From the NCBI GenBank assembly GCA_965660165.1, contig CBFHYU010000003.1:44649-108648 (forward strand): DNA of 64,000 nt. Direction: 5' to 3'. This stretch comes from WTJO01 sp965660165. GTDB taxonomy: Bacteria; Pseudomonadota; Alphaproteobacteria; Puniceispirillales; Puniceispirillaceae. Below, piece by piece: positions 45,644 through 55,166 of the stretch. Under the pieces are notes generated by a model. It had not been told where the DNA came from, ran no database searches, and saw only the letters and a program-made list of their open reading frames with translations. The first letter of the stretch is position 1; the number at the start of each line of letters is the position of its first letter. The translations under genes and the position numbers were made by a program.

Positions 45644-48600
45644 TTATGCGTAAAGCTGGTCTTGCATATCTTCAGCAGTTTGCAGATCAACAGATACAAT
45701 TCTGCTGATTCCCTGCTGTTCCATAGTCACCCCAAACAGCCTGTCCATCCGTGCCATAGTCATTCTATGGTGGGTGACAACCAAAAACCGTGTATGTGTC
45801 TGCTGGGCTATTTGGCGCAACAGATCACAAAACCGCTCTACATTACTATCATCAAGCGGGGCGTCTACCTCATCCAGAATACAGATGGGCGCAGGATTTG
45901 TAAGAAACACCGCAAAAATAATTGCTAAGGCTGTAAGCGCCTGCTCACCACCAGATAGCAAGGAAAGTGACTGCATTTTTTTGCCTGGCGGGCTTGCCAT
46001 AATCTCAAGTCCTGCTTGCAGGGGGTCATCTGATTCTGTGAGTCTTAGCTCTGCATGTCCGCCGCCAAACAGGCTTGTAAACAGGGTAGTGAAATGGCCA
46101 TTTACTTCGGCAAAGCTGTCAAGCAGGCGCATCCTGCCTTCTCTGTTAAGCGAGCTGATGGCGGTGCGTAATTTGCTAATTGCTTCATGCAGATCATCAC
46201 ATTCACCCTGAAGCTCTGACATGCGCTGGTCAAGCTCTGCCATTTCGACTTCTGCCCTAAGATTGACAGGGCCTATTTGTTCTCTCTCACGAAGCAGGCG
46301 CTGGACTGTCATCTCCAGCTTTTCTATCGATGGGTTATCTTCTTTCAGCTCGCCTGCAATCTCTGCCAGCTGGTCAGGGGTGCAAGATAGCTTTTCAGCA
46401 ATTTGCTGGCTTAGATGTTCAATATCTGATTGCGCGCGTTCTTGACGAGCCTCACATCGAATAAGATGCTCACGGCTTGACGCAAGCATTCGCTCTGCCT
46501 CTTTGGCAGCTCTGTCCTGCTCTAGCAAAGTATGTTCTGCGATACGTAACCTGTCGCTCTGTTCTTGATGGCGCGTTTCTGAAAGGCTCGATAGCTCAAG
46601 GGCTTTTTGTTTTTCTTGCTCAATATGTTCAGGCCGTTCAGCTAGCTGTTCTGCCTCTGCCATCGTCTGGGCTTTGCGTTCGGCAAGCTGGGCATTACGA
46701 TTGTCGGTTTGCGCTTGTCTGGTCTGCCAATCTTTGATTTGTGCATCAATTGCAAGCAATCTGGCTTGTGCGCCCTGAATTTTCTGGGCTAATGCTGCTT
46801 CTGCCTGAAGCGCCTCTGTGAGTTCTTGCCGCTTATTAGTGGCTTCTTGGATTGCGCTATTTGCGGCTGATTCAAGTGTGTTAATGTCACCAATCTCGTC
46901 ATAATTACGCGTTGCGCGGCTTAAATCTTCACGCGCTGACTCTGATAGTGACAGAATATCCTGATGCCGCTTTTCTGCAATTTCATGGGCAAGAATTGCC
47001 TTTTCATGGGTGCGCTGTATCTCGCCAAGAGCCAGTTCTGCTTGTTTATGTGCTGCCTGTGCGTGTCGTGCATTCTGAGCGGCTGTTTCAGCCTGTTCTG
47101 CGGCGGTCTCAAAATTCTGTTTCAGGTGTTGTTGGGTCTGTTTTGCGCTATCTGCTTCACCGCTAAGCTCTGCTAGCCGCTGTTTCTGGCGAATTCGTTC
47201 AGCTTCTGCTGATGCAGTTAGTTTGCGTACCAGCCCATCCCACCGATATAGCTGACCATCAGATGTCACAAGCGCTTGGCCATAATCAAGCTGTTTTTGA
47301 AGCTCAAGCGCATCATCCGCCGCATCAATAAGGCTGACACCGCTAATGGCGGTTGTTAAAATATCATTGCCAGAAATAAAATTGGTTAAGGGGGTGCCAA
47401 AATCAGGGGCAGGGATAGCTGAGATAGAGGCGATATCCTGACGCCAAAACCCTGTTGTGCCAGAATCAAATGGCAATAGCATATCTGCGCCAAGACACGC
47501 AGAAAGAGCTGCTTCATAGCCGCCCTTTACGGTGAGGGAATCGGCTGCAGGGGTGGCCTCATCAGGCTGGCTTTCAGACAGGATATAAGCAAGGGCATCA
47601 ATTTCTGCTGTTAGCCGCATAACCTGACTTTCAGCGATATTTAGCGCCTCTCTGTGGCGTTGAGTGTCATCATTTGTGCGTTGTTGCGCCTCTATTGCCA
47701 GCGTTAGGCTAGCCTCTGCACTGCGCGCGCTATGCGTGGCGTCTTCTAGCTGGGTGTGTGCTATATCTATCTCTGAGACTAGCCTATCAAGATTGATTTC
47801 GCCTAAGGTTGTGTCTGCATCATGGATACGCTGATTAAGCTGGGCTATTTGGGATTCAAGCTGTCTTTTGGCCGATTCTGCATTTTGAAATCGGGCGGTC
47901 TGTTCTGCAGATAGCCTATCTGCTTGCTGGCTTGCATCTGCTAGCTGTTGCAGTGCGTGTTTGGCATTATCATGGGCAGGCTTGGTAAGCTCGATATCTG
48001 ATTTCAGACTATCTGTTTCTGCTGTTAGCCCTGTCAGCGCTGTTTGTGCATCTTCATACAGGCTAGCTTCGCGGCTAGCATCCTCATCTATCTGGCGCAA
48101 GCGAGACTCAATCTGCGCAATGGTAAGCCGCACACGTTCAGCCTCTTTATCATATTCTGCAATGGCCAGTCGTACGCGTTGCACCTCTGCAGCTGCTTCA
48201 GCCTCTGATTGGCGAAGTGTGGGCAATGTAGCGGCTGTTTCAGCCTGAATAGTGGCAAGCTGGGCTGCTGTTTGTGTTGCCTGCTGCACCTGCTCTGTCT
48301 GTTCTGACAGCGCCTGCTGGGCGGCGTGAGATTCGCTATCTGCAACTTGCCATTTTGCCTGCAAAAGCTGGGCTTCTGCTTTGCGTATTCTATCTGCAAC
48401 TGACGCATATCGTGCGGCCTGTTTTGCCTGACGGGCAAGCTGTTGTCTTTGCTCACCAAGTTGGTCAATCAAATCCTGAACACGTTCTAAGTTCAATTCG
48501 GTATTTTTCAGCCGCAATTCAGCTTCATGTTTGCGCTGATGAAGCCCTTTAATATTGGCAGCTTCTTCTATTAGGCTTCGTCTGTCTTCGGGTTTTGCGC

Positions 48601-49060
48601 CAACGATTGCCCCAATGCGCCCTTGCGAGACAATGCCTGCCGAACGCGCGCCAGAGGCTGTATCAGCAAATAGAAGCTGGACATCACGCGCCCTAGCTGG
48701 TCTGCCATTAACCTGATATTGCGAGCCTTTGCCACGTTCGATTTTCCGTGTGATATTCAGCTCATCATGCTGGTTAAATTCTGCAGGTGCGCGTTTTTCA
48801 GGATTATCTAGCATCAGGCTAATCTCTGCTAGCGAACGGGCGGGGCGTTTATCTGTGCCACTAAAAATGACATCATCCATCTCGCCGCCACGCATTTGCC
48901 GCGCATTAGACTCGCCCATCACCCAACGCAAGGCTTCCACAACATTTGATTTACCGCAACCATTAGGCCCAACAATACCTGTAAGGCCAGTCTCAATATC
49001 CAGTTCAGTCTTTTCTGCAAAAGACTTAAAACCAGTCATGGAGAGTGAGCGGAAAATCAT
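45644..49060 (-). CDS. smc: Chromosome segregation protein SMC
   Basis: Condensin ATPase organising the chromosome. Walker A GPNGCGKSNVVEALRW begins at residue 31. Long coiled coils run about 170-480 and 640-970 around a hinge near 500-620. The C-terminal head has the signature LLSGGEQALTALAI and Walker B ICILDEVDAPLDDSNVERF. At 1138 aa it is complete and typical. It follows a dsbA-like gene and a DciA-like gene on the same strand, the conserved alphaproteobacterial order. scpA/scpB are not in this window. Confidence 0.96.
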   Translation of the reverse strand: MIFRSLSMTGFKSFAEKTELDIETGLTGIVGPNGCGKSNVVEALRWVMGESNARQMRGGEMDDVIFSGTDKRPARSLAEISLMLDNPEKRAPAEFNQHDELNITRKIERGKGSQYQVNGRPARARDVQLLFADTASGARSAGIVSQGRIGAIVGAKPEDRRSLIEEAANIKGLHQRKHEAELRLKNTELNLERVQDLIDQLGEQRQQLARQAKQAARYASVADRIRKAEAQLLQAKWQVADSESHAAQQALSEQTEQVQQATQTAAQLATIQAETAATLPTLRQSEAEAAAEVQRVRLAIAEYDKEAERVRLTIAQIESRLRQIDEDASREASLYEDAQTALTGLTAETDSLKSDIELTKPAHDNAKHALQQLADASQQADRLSAEQTARFQNAESAKRQLESQIAQLNQRIHDADTTLGEINLDRLVSEIDIAHTQLEDATHSARSAEASLTLAIEAQQRTNDDTQRHREALNIAESQVMRLTAEIDALAYILSESQPDEATPAADSLTVKGGYEAALSACLGADMLLPFDSGTTGFWRQDIASISAIPAPDFGTPLTNFISGNDILTTAISGVSLIDAADDALELQKQLDYGQALVTSDGQLYRWDGLVRKLTASAEAERIRQKQRLAELSGEADSAKQTQQHLKQNFETAAEQAETAAQNARHAQAAHKQAELALGEIQRTHEKAILAHEIAEKRHQDILSLSESAREDLSRATRNYDEIGDINTLESAANSAIQEATNKRQELTEALQAEAALAQKIQGAQARLLAIDAQIKDWQTRQAQTDNRNAQLAERKAQTMAEAEQLAERPEHIEQEKQKALELSSLSETRHQEQSDRLRIAEHTLLEQDRAAKEAERMLASSREHLIRCEARQERAQSDIEHLSQQIAEKLSCTPDQLAEIAGELKEDNPSIEKLEMTVQRLLREREQIGPVNLRAEVEMAELDQRMSELQGECDDLHEAISKLRTAISSLNREGRMRLLDSFAEVNGHFTTLFTSLFGGGHAELRLTESDDPLQAGLEIMASPPGKKMQSLSLLSGGEQALTALAIIFAVFLTNPAPICILDEVDAPLDDSNVERFCDLLRQIAQQTHTRFLVVTHHRMTMARMDRLFGVTMEQQGISRIVSVDLQTAEDMQDQLYA

Positions 49061-49120
49061 GAATCTGTATGCCCTAATGCTGGAAGAATGCCCAGCCTAA
49101 TTACCTGATATCGCAACACG

Positions 49121-49750
49121 CTAGATAGAGAAGCTTTCAAGTTCTTTCAGAAAGTCATCATAACTTAGAGCGCCACTGAATTTATGGGTACGGTTTACAA
49201 GGAAAGACGGGGTAGATTCAATAGCAAATTCTTTCGTTGCATCCTGCCTTAGCTGGTAAATCGCCTCTAAAAAGGGTCTGTCAGACATGATCTCGTCAAA
49301 TTCACGACTTGAAATGCCAGCCAGACGTGCATAGCCGCGCAAAGCGTCGACAGGGTCTTCTGCTGAAATCCATTTGTTCTGGTCGGCAAGCAAGGTATCT
49401 ACCATTGCAAAATAGGCTGGTTCAGGCAAGGCGCGACACAACGCATGCGCCCGCAACGCTAAACCGTCAAGTGGAAAGGGGTGTAATTCGAACCGTACCT
49501 TGCCTGTATCAATTAACTCTGATTTCACCTTCGGGAAGGTCTGTTTGTGAAACCGCCCACAATGCCCGCAGGTCATAGAGAAAAATTCAGCGATAACAAG
49601 TTTGGCATCAGCACTGCCAAGCGAACGCACTGAGGCGGCATGTTCAGCCGAAATAGTCGCTTTGGCGATTGAGCCAGATGGCAATAATAATGTGCCAGCC
49701 CCTGCGGCGATAAGGGATAGATAGTGACGTCTGGAGATAGAGTTGTGCAT
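49121..49750 (-). CDS. DsbA-family periplasmic thiol-disulfide protein
   Basis: Thioredoxin-fold protein with the active site CGHC in FFSMTCGHCGRFHKQTFP (about residues 58-75) and a cis-Pro loop ESTPSFLVN (about 179-187). The N-terminus NSISRRHYLSLIAAGAGTLL has a twin-arginine-like SRRHYL followed by a hydrophobic stretch, so export via Tat is possible; ordinary Sec export is the alternative. 209 aa. Together with the DsbD/ScsB-like protein at 36969 it may take part in periplasmic disulfide exchange. Located between the DciA-like gene and smc. Confidence 0.88.
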   Translation of the reverse strand: MHNSISRRHYLSLIAAGAGTLLLPSGSIAKATISAEHAASVRSLGSADAKLVIAEFFSMTCGHCGRFHKQTFPKVKSELIDTGKVRFELHPFPLDGLALRAHALCRALPEPAYFAMVDTLLADQNKWISAEDPVDALRGYARLAGISSREFDEIMSDRPFLEAIYQLRQDATKEFAIESTPSFLVNRTHKFSGALSYDDFLKELESFSI

Positions 49751-49847
49751 GTTGGTAGCTCAGATTCCTGTTTGTGACCAATTATTAGATGAAACGCCAT
49801 AATAGTGTATTTTCTTGACGAATATAAGGCAAGCAGACAAAGGCTGA

Positions 49848-50378
49848 TTAGTCTGTTTTTTGCCTGCTATTTACGGTCTTGCCAAGCTTTAACAAGGCTG
49901 CGCGTAATTCAGGGCTGTTAATGGTGGCTAGTTTTTGTTCTAGCTTATTATGTGCAACCTCATCAAAGGGAAGATCATCAGACAGGTTTTGCGGCGCTGA
50001 TTCTTCGATTACAGGCGCTGACAAATTTTGCACCAACCGTATTCGGCTTACCATAGCATAGCCTGCAAGGCTGTTAATTGCATCGCATAATGTTTTGGTC
50101 ATCATCTGAGTTTGCGGGCCAGTACCGCTTCTGATAGATAGCACCAATACCCCATCAGATTTTTGTCTGCCTGAAAATTGAATATCAATAGGCTGAGACC
50201 AGCTAGCGGCCTCGCCTGCCAGTTCTGGCCAATGAGTTATGATTTTCGCCAAAATAGTGACGCGCCCGCGAAGCGCAGGTGCAAGCAATGTTTCTGTCAA
50301 TCCAGACAGGCTTCGCATACCCCGTTTGCGTGGGGTTCCTGATCTGCCATAGGGGGGGCTGTTGCGTTCAAATGCCAT
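49848..50378 (-). CDS. DUF721 protein, DciA-like
   Basis: DUF721 proteins include DciA, the ancestral loader of the replicative helicase DnaB in bacteria that lack DnaC. The N-terminal region has LAPALRGRVTILAKIITHWPELAGEAASWSQP (about residues 32-63, given here as the core of the domain), then a strand-rich segment VLVLSIRSGTGPQTQMM. The C-terminal 60 residues are polar and variable. 176 aa. A helicase-loading role is inferred from the domain only. Divergent from mutY across 158 bp. Confidence 0.78.
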   Translation of the reverse strand: MAFERNSPPYGRSGTPRKRGMRSLSGLTETLLAPALRGRVTILAKIITHWPELAGEAASWSQPIDIQFSGRQKSDGVLVLSIRSGTGPQTQMMTKTLCDAINSLAGYAMVSRIRLVQNLSAPVIEESAPQNLSDDLPFDEVAHNKLEQKLATINSPELRAALLKLGKTVNSRQKTD

Positions 50379-50536
50379 AAGGCATAGGCTAGCATAATCT
50401 GCCGCTATCAGAAACCTTTTTGAAGGTGTTGTGGCGCTATAGTGATTGACGTGATGTGATGAGATGCTGAAAGATGCTAACAGATAATCTTACTCTCGTG
50501 GTTTTGACCTAATTTCTATCTAGCGACATCTATTCT

Positions 50537-51613
50537 ATGACATCTACCCCGCCTCAACAGCCAACAATAGACACACAATGGTCTGGCTTTGATAGCAAGG
50601 CGGTGCTGGCATGGTATGATAGGCATGGCAGAATGTTGCCATGGCGGCATAGATGGCCTGAACTCACGCCTGCTTATCATGTGTTTTTGTCTGAATTGAT
50701 GCTACAGCAAACCATTGTAGCGACCGCAATTCCTTATTTTGAGAAATTTACAGCGATCTGGCCTGATATATTTGCGCTGGCTGAAGCAGATCTGGATGAC
50801 GTTCTGGCGCATTGGGCAGGGCTTGGCTATTATGCACGGGCGCGTAATATGCATAAAACAGCTAAGATTATCGCCACAGACTATGATGGCCATTTCCCTC
50901 ATACAGAGACAGAGCTTCTGGCACTTCCTGGAATTGGGCCATATACGGCAGGGGCAATTCTCAGCTTTGCCTTTGATAAGCCTGCAATTGTGATTGATGG
51001 TAATATTGAGCGTATTCTGGCGCGATTTGGCGGCTTCACCAAGCCTGTTTCCGAGAGCAAGGCAGCGTTGAGACTAGCTTTTGAGCAAATATTGCCTAAA
51101 ACGCGATTTTCAGATTTTCCGCAAGCATTGATGGATTTGGCAAATGATATTTGTCAGCCCAGAACGCCGCACTGTACGCGCTGCCCATTGCATAGCGCAT
51201 GTATAGCCGCAAATTTGGCAGACCCTGCTTCATTGCCGCCTCGTCCGATGAAAAAGCAGAAGCCTGTAAGACAGGGTAAAGCCTATCTTATCACACGACC
51301 AGATGGAAGATTTGTGATGTATCGCCGTCCTGAAAAGGGGCTGTTGGGCGGCATGCTGTCATTCCCTGCATCTGGCTGGGATAATTCAGTCAAGATTGAT
51401 AATGGTATATTGGCTATTCTGGCAAGTTCAAACAGCCAAAAATTAGCGGTGGTAACGCATATATTTACCCATTTCACCGCCAAAATCCAAGTCTATCATA
51501 TCGTGCTTGATGACCCTGACATATTCTTGCCAGAAGGGTTTTTCTGGTCAGAAGATACAGCTGAATATTGGCCGAAACTGATGCAGAAAATTCGGGCAAC
51601 CGCTAGCATATAG
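50537..51613 (+). CDS. mutY: A/G-specific adenine glycosylase
   Basis: Removes adenine mispaired with 8-oxoguanine. Helix-hairpin-helix LLALPGIGPYTAGAI (about residues 127-141) is followed by the catalytic Asp in AIVIDGNIERILAR. The catalytic Glu is in SELMLQQT (about 52-59). The 4Fe-4S ligands follow as C-X6-C-X2-C-X5-C (CQPRTPHCTRCPLHSAC, about 211-227). A C-terminal NUDIX-like domain for 8-oxoG recognition begins near residue 245. 358 aa. Complete and typical. Confidence 0.96.
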   Translation: MTSTPPQQPTIDTQWSGFDSKAVLAWYDRHGRMLPWRHRWPELTPAYHVFLSELMLQQTIVATAIPYFEKFTAIWPDIFALAEADLDDVLAHWAGLGYYARARNMHKTAKIIATDYDGHFPHTETELLALPGIGPYTAGAILSFAFDKPAIVIDGNIERILARFGGFTKPVSESKAALRLAFEQILPKTRFSDFPQALMDLANDICQPRTPHCTRCPLHSACIAANLADPASLPPRPMKKQKPVRQGKAYLITRPDGRFVMYRRPEKGLLGGMLSFPASGWDNSVKIDNGILAILASSNSQKLAVVTHIFTHFTAKIQVYHIVLDDPDIFLPEGFFWSEDTAEYWPKLMQKIRATASI

Positions 51614-51635
51614 CCCTCATCTGATCGGCTATGAT

Positions 51636-53234
51636 TTAATGGTTAAAATGGCGCATGCCAGTAAAGACCATAGAAATGCCAGCGTTATTAGCAGCGTCTA
51701 TCACCTCATCATCTCGCAGTGAGCCGCCTGGCTGGATCACAGCGCTTGCCCCTGCTTCAATTGCAGCAACTAGCCCATCTGCAAAGGGGAAAAAAGCATC
51801 TGATGCGACCACTGAGCCCTTGGTGCGCGGGCTATCCCATTTATGGTGGCGCGCCATATCTTCTGCTTTCTGGGCGGCAATACGGCAACTATCAACGCGG
51901 CTCATCTGGCCGGCTCCAATCGCGGCTGTGATTTGGTCTTTCACATAGATAATGGCATTTGATTTCACATGTTTGGCAATCTTCCATGCCATGTTCATAT
52001 CATTCAATTCAGCTTCGGTTGGCTGTTTTTCAGTTACAATTTTTAAGGCGTGCGCATCTAGCTGGCCAGTATCTGCGGTCTGTACCAGCAGGCCGCCTGC
52101 AACTGTTCGGATAGCAAGCGACGGTCTTGCAGGGTCTGCCATCTCGCCTGTCAATAATACCCGCAAATTTGGCTTTTTTGACAGAATCTCTAATGCTTGT
52201 TGATCTGCATCAGGTGCGATAATAACCTCTGAGAAAATGCGAGAAATATGTTCTGCTGTATCTGCATCAAGCGTTCTGTTCATCGCAATAATGCCGCCAA
52301 ATGCACTTAGAGGATCAGTCTCAAACGCGCCGTGCCATGCTGTAACAAGCGTATCTGCCGAAGCAACGCCGCATGGATTGGCATGTTTAATAATCGCTAT
52401 TGTTGGCGCGGTAAATTCACTGGCTAGCCTGAAGGCAGCATCTGTATCATTGATATTATTATAAGATAGCGCCTTACCCTGAATCTGGCGGGCATTGCCA
52501 ACACTGGCACAATTAGGATCAAGACTATAATAGCCTGCATTTTGATGCGGATTTTCGCCATAACGCAAAGATATGGTTTGCGGTGCGGACAGGGTTAATG
52601 TCTGAGGTAGATCACTGGCCGTGTTGTCATCTGTTACAAGCCGCTTCATCCAATTAGAAATCATAGCATCATAATGTGCTGTCATGCTAAAGGCTTTTTG
52701 GGCAAGCTTGCGCCGCATTTGTACATCTAGCCCGCCCTCTGCGGTGATACGCTCGGATACACTCTTATAATCAGCAGGGTCAGTCACAATACCAACAAAT
52801 TCGTGATTTTTTGCGGCTGCCCGTGTCATCGCAGGCCCGCCAATATCAATATTTTCTATCAGCGTATCTATGTCTGAGGTGCGCGCTAGTGTTTCGGCAA
52901 ACGGATATAGGTTCAGCACGACCAAATCTATCCCGCCAATATTATGTTTAGCCATCGCCTGCTGATGTTCGGCATTGTCTCTGCGTGCCAGAATTCCGCC
53001 ATGAATAGCAGGGTGCAATGTCTTTACCCGCCCATCCATAATTTCAGGAAACTGGGTTATCTCAGATACATCTATTACGTCAATATCTGCATTACGAAGG
53101 CTGGTCGCCGTGCCGCCCGTAGATAAAATTGTCACCCCATGCGCGGCTAGAAATGCGGCAAATTCAGCTATGCCAGTTTTATCTGAAACCGAAATTAGCG
53201 CAGTCTTAATGGGCAGAATAGCATTAGCCGTCAT
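51636..53234 (-). CDS. purH: Bifunctional AICAR transformylase / IMP cyclohydrolase
   Basis: Last two steps of IMP synthesis. The N-terminal cyclohydrolase (MGS-like) domain starts ALISVSDKTGIAEFAAFL and has VKTLHPAIHGGILARRDN (about residues 69-86). The AICAR transformylase domain shows LRYGENPHQNAGYY (about 226) and IAIIKHANPCGVA (about 280), and ends PGGSLRDDEVIDAANNAG. 532 aa is normal. RBS AGGA is seven bases upstream. Follows the heparinase-family gene after a 124-bp gap with four CCCCT runs but no riboswitch I can recognise. Confidence 0.96.
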   Translation of the reverse strand: MTANAILPIKTALISVSDKTGIAEFAAFLAAHGVTILSTGGTATSLRNADIDVIDVSEITQFPEIMDGRVKTLHPAIHGGILARRDNAEHQQAMAKHNIGGIDLVVLNLYPFAETLARTSDIDTLIENIDIGGPAMTRAAAKNHEFVGIVTDPADYKSVSERITAEGGLDVQMRRKLAQKAFSMTAHYDAMISNWMKRLVTDDNTASDLPQTLTLSAPQTISLRYGENPHQNAGYYSLDPNCASVGNARQIQGKALSYNNINDTDAAFRLASEFTAPTIAIIKHANPCGVASADTLVTAWHGAFETDPLSAFGGIIAMNRTLDADTAEHISRIFSEVIIAPDADQQALEILSKKPNLRVLLTGEMADPARPSLAIRTVAGGLLVQTADTGQLDAHALKIVTEKQPTEAELNDMNMAWKIAKHVKSNAIIYVKDQITAAIGAGQMSRVDSCRIAAQKAEDMARHHKWDSPRTKGSVVASDAFFPFADGLVAAIEAGASAVIQPGGSLRDDEVIDAANNAGISMVFTGMRHFNH

Positions 53235-53358
53235 AATAGAGTTCCTGTGATATGTGCCTATCTGAGTAGTGCCAAATAGGGGTAAATGATGATATGCGTT
53301 GGCGCGTTAGTTACCATGTATCAGGGGTCTTCGTATAGGGGTTAGGGGCGCTTTTTTG

Positions 53359-55002
53359 CTAAGCGGTAGCTTTATGCATTCTGATTGCCCAATTTACAGA
53401 TTTCTCGCCTAATGTCTGAATATCATGCACTGGCATAGATAGCACAATTTGCTGGCAATTTTGGCGAATCTCGCCCTCAAAATACAGCGAAGGCTCAAGG
53501 GTTATTTCTGCCCCTTTTGCCTTGAACAACCATCTATTTCTGGTGCGAGGCAATTTAAGGAATATTTGTTTGTTTGACAGCGCTGCGGAAATGCGTGGAT
53601 GAAGGTGAAAGCGCAAGATAGCAACACGCGGAATTTCACCAGGTTTGCCTGAATACACCAGCCTATCACTGCCTCTTACATCCTTGCCAGAAGCGGCAAG
53701 AAAGATTTGGCGTGTATGGGTGATGCCATGCGAGTTCAGAAACCCATCATGGGTGGCAAGTACAAGCTGGCCATCTTGCGCCTCACCAATATTGAATTCA
53801 GTTGTTCTGGTTTGCATCGCTTGGCCCCCAGCACTGGCAGACTTAGCAAAGCTGTCGGAATTATGATTATCAAGCGTGAGGGTTGAATGAGCCGCAGTCT
53901 GGCAAAATGCCTGTTTTACCTTGCGGGGTTCATCTGGCTGTCCAGGATTAACAATCACTGGAATAGTGCCAACACTCATCTCAAAGGAAAATCTGGAGGC
54001 AGGGTTATGACTGGTTGCAGGGCTGTCTGAGCCTGTATCTATCAATAGCAAGGTACGGGCAGAAGATAATCTAGCAAAACCAGTATCTGGCAGATGATTG
54101 ACAATACCGCCTTTTGGCGATGACAGGCTGAGCATAAAATCAATTTCAGAGGCTGTTATCTTGCCAGCAAAATTAAAATGATGAAAACCAGCATCAGGCT
54201 TCCGCCAAAATCTCACAATTCTAGCCATTTTTTGCAGAATTTGTTCTAGTGAGGGCGGTATTGGCTGACGGGTAAGGGACAGTGCGGTGCGACATTCAAT
54301 TAGCCGCCTCATCATTGCAAAATGCGTTTCTGGCTGATGCGAAATATGGCCGCCATCATTATGAATACGCTGTTCTGCGTGGCGGATAAATAATTCAACC
54401 AGCCTGTTATTATCATATTTTGAAGATAGCGGTTTCTGGCTAGAAATTGGGCTAAGGGCAAATTGTGATACTACTAGCGCTGTAAGTGCATCAAGCTGGT
54501 CATCTTTACTAGCAAGCCGAGCCCAGTCAATCGATAAGCATTTATGCTGAATAGCGATGCTTTTTATCAGACGTTGCTGAAAATCATCAGTTGCTGACTG
54601 TCCAAACCAGTTAAAACAGAATAGCAGATTAAGCAGACGGTGTGAAAGTATATCAGGCCGCCAATGATAGGCAGACCAATTGCCATGTTTGTCTATCCAG
54701 CGTTCTATTTGGGTTCTGGCAAATGTTCGAGCCTGAGCGCCGCCATAATGCTGCACATCCCTCAGCCAGTCAAACCGTGCAAAATACTCAGAATTATCTT
54801 CAAGAGCGGTATTGCCATTCAGAATATCTGCGCCTTTCTGGCTTCGGCCACGCCATAATTCTGGCAGGCTGATAATCTGAAATTGGGGGTCAATGTTATT
54901 CAGCCGCCACGAAAAAAACCCTGAGCTACGATAAAGCTGTTCAAGATGGTTAATCGCCCAGACAGCTTCACGAGATTTTTTGGACTTTGAAAGCATCGTC
55001 AT
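53359..55002 (-). CDS. Heparinase II/III family protein
   Basis: Resembles polysaccharide lyases of the heparinase II/III group: an alpha/alpha-toroid-like N-terminal half (about residues 60-280, with RFDWLRDVQHYGG and HWRPDILSHRLLNLLF) and a beta-rich C-terminal half from about 310 (SRFSFEMSVGTIPVIVNPGQP, SSLTLD-like HSTLTLDNHNS). No signal peptide is visible. In alphaproteobacteria this gene lies between rsmB and purH again and again, yet the substrate is unknown; an envelope or capsule glycan is possible. 547 aa. Confidence 0.85.
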   Translation of the reverse strand: MTMLSKSKKSREAVWAINHLEQLYRSSGFFSWRLNNIDPQFQIISLPELWRGRSQKGADILNGNTALEDNSEYFARFDWLRDVQHYGGAQARTFARTQIERWIDKHGNWSAYHWRPDILSHRLLNLLFCFNWFGQSATDDFQQRLIKSIAIQHKCLSIDWARLASKDDQLDALTALVVSQFALSPISSQKPLSSKYDNNRLVELFIRHAEQRIHNDGGHISHQPETHFAMMRRLIECRTALSLTRQPIPPSLEQILQKMARIVRFWRKPDAGFHHFNFAGKITASEIDFMLSLSSPKGGIVNHLPDTGFARLSSARTLLLIDTGSDSPATSHNPASRFSFEMSVGTIPVIVNPGQPDEPRKVKQAFCQTAAHSTLTLDNHNSDSFAKSASAGGQAMQTRTTEFNIGEAQDGQLVLATHDGFLNSHGITHTRQIFLAASGKDVRGSDRLVYSGKPGEIPRVAILRFHLHPRISAALSNKQIFLKLPRTRNRWLFKAKGAEITLEPSLYFEGEIRQNCQQIVLSMPVHDIQTLGEKSVNWAIRMHKATA

Positions 55003-55138
55003 CTATCTTGGGTTGACCTGCCAAATCATAGCTATTTTTGAGCCAGAAATTCGTTCAGGGGTCTTTCCTATCTCTGTCTTTAGGGCTGATTACCTATCGC
55101 TAATACTATCGCAATATAAGGGGATGTTACTAGTCTAA

Positions 55139-55166
55139 TTTATCTCTATTTGTTTATCTCTATTTG
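55139..55166. repeat. 14-bp perfect tandem duplication at the rsmB stop
   Basis: TTTATCTCTATTTG occurs twice in direct tandem (55139-55152 and 55153-55166). The second copy contains the rsmB stop codon (complement at 55160-55162); the first lies just past the gene. The duplication does not alter the protein. It looks like a recent slippage event. Confidence 0.9.

Noticed and set aside
53235..53358. Possible ZTP riboswitch upstream of purH
   Set aside because: Four CCCCT runs are present, but the conserved pfl/ZTP motif pairings are not recognisable.
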